Of a stretch of 64,000 nucleotides of DNA, positions 38,901 through 50,166 are shown one piece after another; within the stretch, counting starts at the first letter, position 1, and each line of letters begins with the position of its first letter. Origin of the DNA: Acanthochlamys bracteata (taxonomy: Eukaryota; Streptophyta; Magnoliopsida; Pandanales; Velloziaceae). Where the stretch lies: contig CM034132.1 in the NCBI GenBank assembly GCA_019914995.1, positions 2,501-66,500 on the forward strand. The letters run 5' to 3'. Position numbers and translations under genes: made by a program. The notes below the pieces were generated by a model. It did not search any database. It was not told the DNA's origin and saw nothing but the letters and a program-made list of their open reading frames with translations.

Positions 38901-41900
38901 TAGCTTACAGGTAATGGAATTGCCATGATGTCTAGTACTTTCGCTAGGAAATAATTGTTTCTGTATATTTGACTGTCATCCAAGACAATGGTTCCTGGCA
39001 TATTTGTGATGACTAAGTCATCTCAGAATTTAATGACTTGGCTATCGCTTTGATGATCCGTTAAATTATTGATGTCATGATATTTAATTTGGTATTCTTT
39101 CATCTAAGTTATTTAAATGTTAAGGGATGTTTTTTTTTGTAGGATATCCTTCGACTTCTTACGTTGTGGTTCAATCATGGAGCTACTACTGAGGTTCAGA
39201 TGGCCTTGAGAAAGGGGTTTTCACATGTTAAAATTGAGATGTGGTTGGTTGTGTTGCCTCAGATCATAGCCAGGATTCATTCAAATAATAAAGCTGTAAG
39301 GGAGTTGATACACACTTTGTTGGTGCGAATAGGAGAGGGACATCCTCAGGTTGAAGCATACTTTTCTAACATATTGCATCTTTTTTTCCATTTTTTCTGT
39401 AATTGCAACTAGTTATGCTTCTAGTAATAAATGCAGTTCTTGGTTGATTGGAGTATAAATAAGTCTTTCTTGTAATTGTCAAGAGGCCAAAGTTTGATAG
39501 TTATTATGGGTTAGACCTTGTCTCTTTTAGTGTTCCCAGAGTTGTATGGGAAACAATTAAAACGTCGAACTTATATAACTGCAGAATTAGACATGTCTGG
39601 GCATCATATACTTTATAGTTTTATCCAGAAACTTCAACAATAAAAAAAAAGTATTCTTGTAATGGCCCAATGGCTGGATGAACTAAAATATATGCAAAAC
39701 ATGTTGAAAATGTGCCTTGAAATTGCAATTTGATCACATCTTCATGGCCAGAGCAGTGTGCCTCTAAGGATCCTCATCCTTGATAGAAACTTGAGCAGTG
39801 CAGATAATAATGTCTGAAACCTTGGTTCTGTCTATATCTTAAGATCTCAACATGAACTGATGTAGTTGTTTCCTTTAAATATTCTACTCTATATAGTATG
39901 CAATTTATCTTTCTTGCTATTCGAATCTGTACACTTTATATGAAGAAAGCAATATAAAGCTTTTAGGTTCTAAATAACTACGTTTAAGATTTTGTTATTT
40001 TTATCCATGTCAAGCAAGGTTGGTAATAGCAAAATCTCCTACACTTTTCCCCGTGTGTCTGATTATGTTTCACTTCTATAACCCTGAATATGTTGATACA
40101 ATTCTAATATTTCTGTCTTACAGTATAGTAGTGTCAGATTGCTTGTAGTCTAAATAACCTAGATATACTCCATGACTGTTAAAGAAAGTAAACTTAATTT
40201 GCTTTTCTTCGAGAATGCAGTCAAATTATTCTTTTTGCGGAGATATAATTGTTGAGAGTATCATAACAACCATATTCTTTCTAAATCATTTCTTTTCATT
40301 CTTGCTACTTAGGCACTTATGTATCCTCTCCTGGTGGCATGCAAATCAATCAGCGTGTTACGTAGATCTGCAGCACAAGAAGTTGTTGATAAAATTCGGC
40401 AGCAGTGTGGGGTTCTTGTTGATCAGGTGATACGCCCATTCTTACAAACTTGGCACTCATGATTGATTGATTTTTTTATTTATTCATTTTTGTTGCTTTT
40501 TCTTTTTTTTCTCCTCCTCCTCCTTCTTCTGATTCTGATTCTGTTTCTGATTTGGACTTTCACTACTCAAGGCCCAACTTGTATCCAAAGAGTTGATCAG
40601 GGTTGCTATATTGTGGCATGAGATGTGGCATGAAGCTTTAGAAGAAGCTAGCCGATTGTATTTTGGAGAGCACAATGTTGAGGGTATGCTAGCTGTTTTA
40701 GAGCCACTACATGCAATGCTTGAAGAGGGGCCGGAGACATTAAAGGAGAAGGCATTCATTCAGGTAAGCGACCTGACAATACTCGAGATATCTTAAAAGT
40801 TGCATAGTAGTTGTAATGTTTTTTCTTTAATTGGAATATCTTGTTAACTAATCTTAGCATATGCTGCGTGCAAGCAGTCTTAATGTTGTTCGGTTTGCTT
40901 TATATCCTTGATTATCTGAAACTCAGATGGCTTCGAATTTTCTCAGGCATATGGTCGTGAGTTATTGGAAGCTCGTGATTGTTGCTTAAAGTACAGGAGA
41001 ACTGGAAAGGATGCAGAGCTGACTCAGGTATTTTAGTACTTCTTGTCGGTGACCTTGGTGATTGAGTTTGTGATAATTAGCCCGAGATGCCTAACAGAAA
41101 ACTGTTCTCACCTCTAGGCTTGGGATTTGTACTATCATGTTTTTAGACGAATAGATAAACAGCTTCCTAGCCTTACGACTCTAGATTTGCAGGTGAGGAT
41201 TATTTGTTCCATTTTTTATAGGTTTTTCCTCTTATTATGTTTGTGTCAAATTGATCTCACATATCTTTGCAGTCTGTGTCACCTGAGTTGCTCAAGTGCC
41301 AGAATTTTGAGCTAGCTGTGCCTGGAACATACAGAGCAGGTATAGATATAAATTCTTATCGTCCAAGGAATTTAATTATCTAAACTAAAAACATCTAGTT
41401 GAAGAAATGTACTCTCCCAGATGACACCTGATCCTCGAGTCATGAGTTATAAAACCAACAAAAGGTCGTTGGGTTCAAAGATTTGGCAGCTCTTTTAAGT
41501 TTGCACTTAATTCGTACAACTTAGGAGTAGCTATGTGGTTGAGCTACATAGCAGGAAACTGCAGGTAGCAAGGTTGCTACCACTGTGAAACTTGGCAAAA
41601 ATTTTCTCAAATTATAAATTCAGCATGTTGAAATTATTTTGTATATTTGATTAGAAAAACAGTATTTTGTAGATTTATTTATCAAATTCATTCCTAACTA
41701 GGTTCGAGTCCATTATTTCTAGCTCAATTGTTCTTCTGCTGTTCTTAACTTTGACTTGACATGATCATTGTTAATGTCTACCTTTTTCTTGGTATTTCAT
41801 ACTTTTGTTTATTAGGTAATTATCTTTTGCCGTCTGAAATTTTTTTGTCTTTTAAAATTCTCTTTAAGTCTTTTATGGGAGGAGCTTTGGGGTAATGGTA

Positions 41901-44900
41901 TATGGGGACACATATAACTACCTGCACTCTAACCTTGAAAATATGGAAATCTATGTTTCAACACGCCTCATGATACACTTGTAAAGGCGTTGTTTGCGAG
42001 TTACAATTTATGGTCATTGTCATGTAACAAGGACAGGCCAGTTGGGTCAATGCAGATTTGTTTTAAGTATTGCTTCATATTTTGACCTACATTTTGTATT
42101 GTAGATGCGCCTCTTGTGACGATTGCATCATTTGCACCACAACTCCTTGTCATCACATCCAAGCAAAGGCCAAGAAAACTGACAATTCATGGTAGTGATG
42201 GGGAGGACTATGCTTTTCTTCTGAAAGGTCATGAAGATTTACGGCAAGATGAACGCGTTATGCAGGTATGAAGATATAGGTTTTAGAGATATGTGCAGAT
42301 AATCTTTCTTAGGGAATATTAAATGCTGATAGTATTCGGCGTACCATTGGTATCTTCAAATGTTTAAAGCAGCCTGCTAGATGGATATTGTTCTGCTGAG
42401 TCCAGCACGTGGACCATCATATGTATTTTGTTGTTATGATGCTCAACCTTGTAAGCCTAACACTAACACTTCGGGTGGGATCTGTAGGCCCTTCTCCTTC
42501 GAGCCTCTTAATGATGGAAGCTGTTGGACAAATAATAAAACGTCTATCTTCTCACCAGTTAATCTTTCTCTTTTCTGTTTGCCTCTTTTTTCATTGTGTG
42601 GCCGCTTGCCCTCTAGTTGACTTTGTGGGTTGAAGTTACCTTCAACAAGATCTTTGACACCCTTGGATCAATTTACTTTGAGCCTATCTAGCTGTGTTTG
42701 TAACTTTTAGTAATAACTCCTAAGCACGGGTTTGTTAGAAAGAGCTTAAAACAAGAGAACACTACTTCTTTCCGCAGACAAATTCTTACTGCAAACATAG
42801 CTTTTCTCATGGAAATCTTTTGCATTTTGATTTTTCTTATTTCATAGAACCGAATCAATGAAGCGATTGCTTAGACTTACATTCATTGTCGTATTGTTTT
42901 TGTGTTGACGGACATATTTCCCCCTCTGGATGTATAGAAGCTGGATTTCCCGTGGCAGAATTTCAGAGAAACTTGGATGCAGGACCCATCTAAACAAAGT
43001 TCTAATTCTTTTTTATAGTTAGAACATGACCATTGTATTAAAGCTGCAAGACTCATATACACAAATAGTCACTATTTGTTTGCATATAGTTTATAAAAAG
43101 TATGTGGCAGTTTTCCTGGTTGGCCTTCTTTCTATGAGCTTATCTTATATGTTATTTCCAGCTTTTCGGCTTAGTCAATACCCTCTTGGAAAATTCAAGG
43201 AAGACAGCAGAGAAGGATCTTTCTATTCAGCGGTATGCTGTTATTCCTTTGTCTCCGAATAGCGGATTAATTGGGTGGGTTCCAAATTGTGACACGTTGC
43301 ATCAGCTAATCAAAGAGTATAGAGAAGCTAGAAAGGTAAGTCTATAGTATACTACTTTCAAGTCCAATAAGAGTGAATTGATGACCATCTGTTATGTCCA
43401 GATCTTCTTGAATCAAGAGCATAGGTTGATGCTAGGTTTTGCTCCCGACTATGATCACTTGCCGCTTATTGCTAAGGTTGAAGCTTTTGAGCATGCTTTA
43501 CAGAACACTGAAGGAAATGACTTGGGAAAGGTATACTTACCACTAGTATTAATTGGCATATTACATCTAGAATGCATGCATTCGAGTGAGGAGTATTTTT
43601 TATATTGAAATTGTATAAACTTTTCTAGGTTCTCTGGCTGAAAAGTCGAACTTCTGAAGTTTGGTTAGATCGTAGGACAAACTATACAAGGAGCTTGGCT
43701 GTGATGAGCATGGTACGTTTCCTACTTTCAGATTTTCAATGTCACAAATCCTAGTTCTTATAGGAAAGAAATGCTTCTGCTATTTGTTTTCTCATATTGA
43801 TGCTCCCTCCAACATTTAATGCTTGCTTCATCCTTCATTTAAAATCCTATTTTCTTCATTTAGGTTGGCTACCTTTTGGGTTTGGGTGACAGACATCCAA
43901 GTAATCTAATGCTTCATCGCTCGAGGTATTGAAATATTTTTGCTCTTTCATTCCTTCTGCTTGTAACAATCATTTTGAAACCTTCTTATGAAGGTTGCCC
44001 CTTGCTTCATTACAGTGGAAAAATTATTCATATTGATTTTGGAGATTGTTTTGAGGCTTCAATGAACCGGGAGAAGTTTCCTGAAAAGGTAAATTTTTAG
44101 GCTTTTAGCATGGCAGTATGTAATTGTAAGGGAGGCTCTGCAAAGTCTTCCCTTCAAAATGATACTAATTCATGGATGGTGTAATTTGAGGCAGGTTCCC
44201 TTTCGCTTGACTAGAATGCTTGTGAAAGCTATGGAAGTCAGTGGTATTGAAGGTAACTTTAGGTCAACATGTGAAAATGTGATGCAAGTTCTTCGAACAA
44301 ATAAGGATAGTGTTATGGCTATGATGGAGGTATGACTTCTGGCTTCATTACTTTGTTCTAGCCTCATTGTTGTGCTCACGATTCAGTTTTTTTTTTCCTA
44401 CCTGTAAAGAGAATATTGTTTCTGAGCATTGGGTTATAGATCAATATATCTAATACTTCATGCCATCTTTTATTTTCCTTTCTATTATATCTTGAGGCAC
44501 CCTTCTTACTGCCTGCACATTTCTCTTATTAGTTGAAAAGGTTATTCCATGAATATTTGGAAGCTGTGCATTTTTTTGTGTAGATTTTTACTGTCTCTTG
44601 GCATAATAATCTTTTTAAAGTTTGTTGTTTCATACAGGCATTTGTGCATGACCCTCTCATAAATTGGAGACTTTTTAATTTCAATGAAGTTCCTCAAATG
44701 GCAAATTATGGAGGTACACATGTCCATCCAGTTGTAAATAGTGATGAGTCTGCTCCTAATAGAGAGCTTCCTCATCCTCTTCGTGGGGCACGAGAAAGAG
44801 AACTTCTTGAGGTAAGAGGACATAAATATCATTTAGCTATATTGCCGGTAATCTTCAGTATTACTTATTATGTTTCTCATGCAGGCTGTCAAACAACTAG

Positions 44901-45471
44901 GTGATGCTAATGAGGTTTTAAATGAGCGAGCTGTGGTTGTTATGGCTCGGATGAGCAACAAGCTCACCGGTCGGGACTTTTCTTCAGGGTCGTCAATGCC
45001 AGTCATGGCTAGTTCACTCCATCATGGAGATCATGGCACCTCTGTTCCTGGAGAAGTGCGTGAAGTTGAGCATGGCTTGTCTGTAAAACTGCAGGTTCAA
45101 AAACTATTTTTACAGGCAAAATCACACGAGAATCTGTGTCAAAATTATGTTGGGTATGTATTTCTGCTTTCTTCAAATTGCTTACCTAAATTACAATATT
45201 ATAACATTAGAATTGGAATTCTCAGTTTCAAATTGCTAGACTAACGGATTTAAAACAAGAAAAGCCGGTAATGCACTTAATGCGGTACAAGTTTAAAAGT
45301 TTGGAGAGATAAATCTGTTCAATGCATAGTTGCATTGCTAGGGAACTTTATGTTTTACTGATAATATCACATTCCATGTTATAGTTTAGGGTTTAGGGCT
45401 TAGAGTGGTAGGGAACATCATGTTTACTGACTACACTTCTGCTTTAATTCAGGTGGTGCCCTTTCTGGTGA
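23924..45471 (+). CDS. TOR: Serine/threonine protein kinase TOR (TARGET OF RAPAMYCIN)
   Basis: Fifty-five exons splice in phase to 2506 codons; Arabidopsis TOR (At1g50030) has about 2481. N-terminal HEAT repeats fill residues 1-1340 (conserved runs: [39 protein letters not shown]). The FAT domain is about 1340-1900. The FRB domain is about 1945-2050 ([20 protein letters not shown]). The kinase is about 2080-2400, with [12 protein letters not shown], the catalytic loop [12 protein letters not shown] (~2269-2280) and HIDFGDCFE (~2288). The FATC tail ends in CQNYVGWCPFW. As the kinase of TORC1 with RAPTOR and LST8 it couples nutrient, sugar and auxin signals to ribosome production, translation and autophagy. 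Start is the first in-frame ATG; ATG 23975 would give 2489 residues and is equally plausible. No stop or frame break was found in any exon. Confidence 0.98.
26321..26396 (+). other. TOR: Probable GC-AG intron in TOR (intron 6)
   Basis: After CTCAG the sequence is GCAAGAGTAAATC, the AG|GCAAG form typical of GC-AG introns; the acceptor is TTGCAG at 26391-26396. This joins to ITLSIPSLLP, the same length as Arabidopsis TISIPSLLP. Using the GT six bases further on (26327) would also stay in frame and give ITLRQDIPSLL. Both forms could be made. Confidence 0.7.
45385..45398 (+). repeat. Interstitial telomere motif in the last TOR intron
   Basis: Two perfect units TTTAGGGTTTAGGG followed by a degenerate CTTAGAG lie in the last TOR intron (45154-45452). 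The orientation is opposite to the terminal array at 1-427. Confidence 0.85.
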
Positions 45472-46361
45472 GTTGAAAACTGTGAATATTGTAAATAGCA
45501 CTGTACATAATGTTGTTATATGTACCTGTGTTAAAATCTTTGTTTCATTTCATGTGTGGTATAATGATGTAAATATGGAAAGATGTAAAGAAGTTAGGCT
45601 TTGTAATTTGTACTCACGGAGAAGACTGTAAATATAGCTCGTCAATTTCTTGTTGTTTATCAACATCAGCGGGGAGAGTTTGCTGTATACAGTCCTGGAC
45701 ATCATTATCAATTAGCTTGCTGATTCTTGGAACTTTGGGTCTAAAACTAAACAAAATATTACACCCTGCTTCATGAATATATTTGGAGAAGGTGAGCTTT
45801 GTGATCCCTCAAGGCAGTGTCCTGCTTGTCCCAGATATAAACTGACAAGGAAAGAACAAGGAAGTATGATAATGTAGTGTAATTATGGTGTATTTAAGTA
45901 TATGCAATGCACAGGATCGATGATGTACGCACGAAAATGTCTGGAGGTCTAATGGCAGCATTGCATCATTCTTTTCGAAGTGTTGTTTCTCTCAATCAAA
46001 ACTTTGCTTTTCTTTTTCCAAAAATGCATGTTTATGTTGTACAGTCGTTGTTACAAGAAGATGATTGCTTGGTAATTCATACATCCTAAGAAAAATAATA
46101 CAGTTAACTATGAACTGAACAGAAAGCATTATCACGCAAAAATGTTTTGAGTACTTAAATATCCCATCCAAGTATGCCATGCGCATCGTTATTCATATAA
46201 CACCAGAAATATTTATCCTCATTCCTCGAGCATGCAACGGGAAACAACACAGTTACAGTCTAGCAGAGGCGAGCAAGGTAAACTTGTACAATATTGACAT
46301 AAACAATTGTAAAAAGGCTCAAATCAATATAAAAGGCGTCCTGTCCTGTACAGCATGTTCA
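45472..46361. other. TOR 3' flank, no further gene
   Basis: This holds the TOR 3' untranslated region and the space to the receptor-kinase relic. Short open frames at 45907-46089 and 46179-46472 have no recognisable protein content, and the second runs antisense to the kinase relic. Confidence 0.5.
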
Positions 46362-48672
46362 TCAGATCATCGGATAGTCCTCTTGTATGTCTCCACCCAT
46401 CATCCTCTTGCTCATGTTCGCCATTTGCACAAGTCTCTCCAATGCTTGTACAACTTCAGACATTCAGACTGAGTTCAGGCTCAGGCTGTCCATGAGATTT
46501 ACGGTTGGCTTTTATAACACTTGGTTTTAGTGAGTGTTTGTTGTGATTTACATGACTAGAAATATTAATATAGAAACTCAGAACTAATTAGAGAAAACTG
46601 GAGTTAGTGTAACTATATCCGTCTTACCTGCGCACATACAGCAATGACATCCGCAAATCGGGAAAGCGACTTTGCAGGGTAAAGACCCTGAGGAGCAGGG
46701 TCAACCATTTTGTCAAGTGCATTAATGTCAAGTAGATGAGTAGTCCAACGAACCAAGGATTGCTCAGACCACGGCCTTGCACTGCCAAATGATATTAAAG
46801 AGTGGTTTAGACAATATTCCCTTACATTTCAAGGACACATAGTACTCAGTTATTGGATGTAGGCAACAGAACAGTTAGGCTTCACTCATGAAACTGCATC
46901 CCAAATGGCTTTCCCCCAGTCAAGAGTTCCAGCATGACCACTCTAAAGCTGTAGGAATCACTTTTTACTGTGTATTGACCATTCATAGCAACCTCTGAAT
47001 CACTACATCCAGATCCCATATTATGATCAGATCGAAAATCACATTTTCTCATCAGAAACCCTTCTCTCCTGTTTTTTCCCTCCATTTTCTACAAGCCCCA
47101 TTGTTTAGTATATAGCTTGGAGATTTTTTAATATCTAGAGCCTTAATTTGAGGCAAGTTGTAGACTACAGCATTATATTGCTGACAACCTTTCTATGAAA
47201 GGGATTCGTAGTAAATATTAAGCAGCCTCCTCAGGGAAGCATGGACTCTTAACAGGTAATAGAACAAATCATACACACTACTTCTAGGATCACTTGCAAA
47301 TGAACCAACAAATCGGAGCTAACTAACTTATATGGTCTAATGAATTTCATAATCAGGATGTTATACAACACAGAACATGTGTTAAAGCACAGGGTAGCAA
47401 GAGGAAGTCGAAAACTGTAGTACCTTCAGTGCAAAGAATGAAAAATAAGACTCAAGAAAATGCAATGCACCTTTCAAAACGGTCAAGATTCTGGAAAGTT
47501 AACCCAGAAGTTTAACTTTTTAAATCAATAAGATGCAATGATCAAGTGTCCTCATTGTTCTAGAAGAGCACATGCACAGGAAGAATGATAGTGCAGACAA
47601 CCATTACCTCAAATTCTGGACTCGGTATAAAATTTGCCAAACAACTATCTGGAGATGAGGATTGACCTCCATGTCCAGAAGAATATTAGCTGATTTGAAG
47701 TTTTTGTGAACAACAGATGGTGAGCAGACTTCGTGCAAGTACCTATAGATGTTGCACATTTGTAAATTGTAGCAAATGCAATGTCGACACTGCTGCCAAT
47801 AATTTTACTACCAGGAATGTCTAGCATATAGAACTAATAATGAAGAATAAGCCTCATTTCCTGCCAAGAGATGAATTAATTCAAAATTTTAAATTTAAGC
47901 TAAATTATTAAGTATTCACTTAACTGAAATAGTTGCCCTCGTAATCATGTTTTTCACCCTCTATCTGGTTGCAAGTCGCTTAATTGCTCCACCAAGCTGA
48001 TAACAATGGTGGGTTGCAATTAAGCACTATCCATTTCACTCTCATTTAGAACTTCAGAAACCTATGCAGCGTATAGCCCTTTTAAACCAATGTAAAAGTT
48101 AAGACATGGGCACCTTACTGACTCCTCCATGAAATGTATGAAGTCTGTCAAAAAGTTCTTAAGCAACCAAAATTTATATTGAATTAAGTAGTTTCTGCAG
48201 ATTGTAAATGGAATTTTTAAGAAAACCAGCTGCACTGTAAATCTTGTAAAATCAAGCATATGAGGTTACATAAGCATATGAATGCTTTAAGAAATCAACA
48301 AGATATCAACCGACCACACGAAATGGAAAACTACGAGAGAAGCATGCAGAAATACCACGGCGCAGGTTATTCAGATATTAAGAAAACCAAAAGAGAAAGG
48401 GAACACACTCTTAGAGCTCGAGCACTGCCTAGAGCTATTTTCACAAGAGTTCCAGGACGATGTTTTGCTGTATTCATCTGAGAGATGAAGGAGATCATGC
48501 AATGAGCCATTCTTCTGAACTCATAAACTAAGAGGTATTGCCCAGCTCAGAGCAGCCACCAGCTCAGTCAGATTTGGATGACGTAACCTTGAAATATTTG
48601 AAACCACTTTAATGAAATCTTCAGGAGATCGATTTGGAAAAGCTGAAGAATTATTTTCTTCACAGCCAAAAC
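46362..48672 (-). pseudogene. Kinase-half remnant of a STRUBBELIG-receptor-family (SRF) receptor kinase
   Basis: Minus-strand pieces appear in the order of an SRF kinase: VLAVKKI after an intact acceptor at 48673; RSPEDFIKVVSNISRLRHPN (48540-48630); GSLHDLLHLSDEYSK (~48480); [20 protein letters not shown] (~47700); [20 protein letters not shown] (46890-46990); SEQSLVRW and [18 protein letters not shown] (46630-46770); SEVVQALERLVQMANMSKR and a stop at 46362. At least two frame shifts are visible. Where SRFs read [17 protein letters not shown], this copy has [17 protein letters not shown]. No signal peptide, leucine-rich repeats or transmembrane exon are seen upstream, so the receptor half is gone. 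Introns are kept. From memory, Arabidopsis SRF6 is At1g53730. Confidence 0.88.
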
Positions 48673-50166
48673 CTACAAAAAATAGTAGATCTTACTACAA
48701 GCATCCTTGTGGCCTAGTGTTCAGTAAAGATAGCAATGCAAAGTCATAAGATTTCAAGTCAAAGAAATTTAGAGTATGTATAAAACAAGCATTCACAGTC
48801 AGTTACCTAATAACGTAAGCAAAGAGCATTTTGCATGAACAAGCCATCTCTCAATAAAACATATAAACTGTGATATGCTTCTAAATTTTGAATGACAAAT
48901 AATTAGCGAAAAAGTAGTTTGACAGATAGGATTAACGGCTGCAGCGTAAGTGCCATTTTCAACGTTGTGGCCGTTGAGGAGGGTTGATATTAGCACTATA
49001 GAGGCCTGTCATGCTAGAATTCCTCCAAGAGAGCTGATGCTTTTGTGGTATTGAAAATTCCAAAGAATCCCAAGGAAGTCCTTTGCAAAGGCAAAGAAAT
49101 CTGTTGGTTATGATCAGATGTTTCTTCTTCTTCTCATGTACGTTAATAAGCTGACGAAAACAACAATAACAATAAGGGTTTAGATGGCTTTATCAAACAA
49201 GGAGAACGCAACCAGAATGAGAACGAGCATTTCCAAAGGAGGAAGAAGAAGAACCTTTAATAATTGCCGGTGTCGCTGGACGTGGTCGTCGGCGGCGGAT
49301 TGGTGGGTTCGGCGCCCGGAGGCAAGGCACACTTCGACCCCAATTTCCAACAGGGGATCTTCTAATGAGGTATTACAGTACGTGGCTGTAGTTTAGTGGT
49401 TAGAATTCTACGTTGTGAGTGAGACCTGGGCTCGAATTCCAGCAGCCACATTGCAATTTGTTCTTGTTGATCTTTTTTGTTTCCTTCATCTTTTTTCTAA
49501 TTGTTTCTTATTTGTTTCATTCATTCGTCCAAGTTACCTGCTCTGCTGTCAACGGAGATCATTGATGGAGCTTCTCATCTCCCCTTTCGTCGAACGAAGG
49601 AAAGCATTGACAGAAGATGAAGAAGGTACTCAAATTAAAAATTATGTTTAGGTTTCCCTTATTTTATTTCTTTCTTTCTTCTATTTTCTGATTCTTGGTT
49701 TGGTTGGGTTTTGTTTCTGCTAAATAAATAAAAAATGTATGATAATTAATCTTCCCTTACCCTGTTTTTCGTTGAAACTCACATCCTAGTCCTACCTAAA
49801 ATAGAACAAAAGCAAACCAATACAAAAAACTTGCGGTTCCGGGCTGCCGACTATTCGAAGCATGTCAGCAGTCTGCCACAGTACTCCGCCATTTCATCAG
49901 AATGTGCAAATGATAGAGAAAAGAATAGTACAATAGTCTTGACGTTACTAGGCCATGCGACTATTCGATCAAGCATCTCTTAAATTTTGTCTAAACAAAA
50001 TGCCTTGTGAAGTAGATCAAATACATTTTCTCAAGATACCTGCGCACAAGTTTTACTCTGCATTTAATGATGCAACCTTTCGCAAGCTTCTTTCTTTAGG
50101 ACAATGACCTTCAAACAGCTTCTAGGTCGAAGATGAGAAAGAAGATTTTCAAGTAGGCCAATGCTA
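48673..50166. other. Intergenic, with a tRNA relic; otherwise nothing recognised
   Basis: About 1.5 kb between the SRF relic and the proteasome gene. A plus-strand frame at 49184-49396 of mixed arginine-rich composition runs straight into the tRNA relic and has no recognised family. No LRR exon of the SRF gene could be found here. Confidence 0.5.
49382..49450 (+). pseudogene. tRNA-His(GTG) with damaged anticodon arm
   Basis: The ends form a perfect 7-base acceptor stem, GTGGCTG with CAGCCAC, followed by A. The D arm (GTTTAGTGGTTAGAAT) and T arm (CTGGG, loop CTCGAAT, TCCAG) match plant nuclear tRNA-His, and the anticodon loop TTGTG carries GTG. The region from anticodon loop to T stem is three bases shorter than I remember for the normal gene, and the 3' side of the anticodon stem (TGAGA) no longer pairs with CTACG. 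Total length is 69 rather than 72 bases. Probably not functional. Confidence 0.8.

Larger units (their letters stand above)
23924..45471 (+). other. TOR: TOR exon map (55 exons)
   Basis: Exons by splice sites and phase: 23924-24562, 24637-24809, 24989-25087, 25662-25821, 25927-26070, 26151-26320, 26397-26598, 26666-26863, 27250-27402, 27792-27913, 28004-28103, 28267-28362, 28773-28903, 29636-29738, 29810-29992, 30061-30153, 30249-30284, 31361-31459, 31554-31655, 32454-32616, 32705-32829, 32929-32981, 33520-33643, 33734-33919, 34355-34507, 34576-34728, 34805-34876, 34989-35123, 35232-35293, 35963-36060, 36203-36312, 36446-36616, 36691-36756, 37431-37499, 37590-37700, 37981-38121, 38199-38327, 38453-38618, 38696-38910, 39143-39349, 40313-40426, 40572-40763, 40947-41027, 41118-41192, 41273-41339, 42105-42265, 43162-43335, 43402-43530, 43629-43712, 43864-43925, 44016-44088, 44195-44329, 44638-44811, 44885-45153, 45453-45471. 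The longest introns are after exons 17 (1076 bases), 40 (963) and 46 (896). Exon ends were read by eye and all phases agree. Confidence 0.88.

Noticed and set aside
49184-49396. Plus-strand frame beginning with ALSNKENATRMRT, which recalls plant cyclin N-termini
   Set aside because: Similarity is a few residues, no cyclin box follows, and the frame runs into the tRNA relic.
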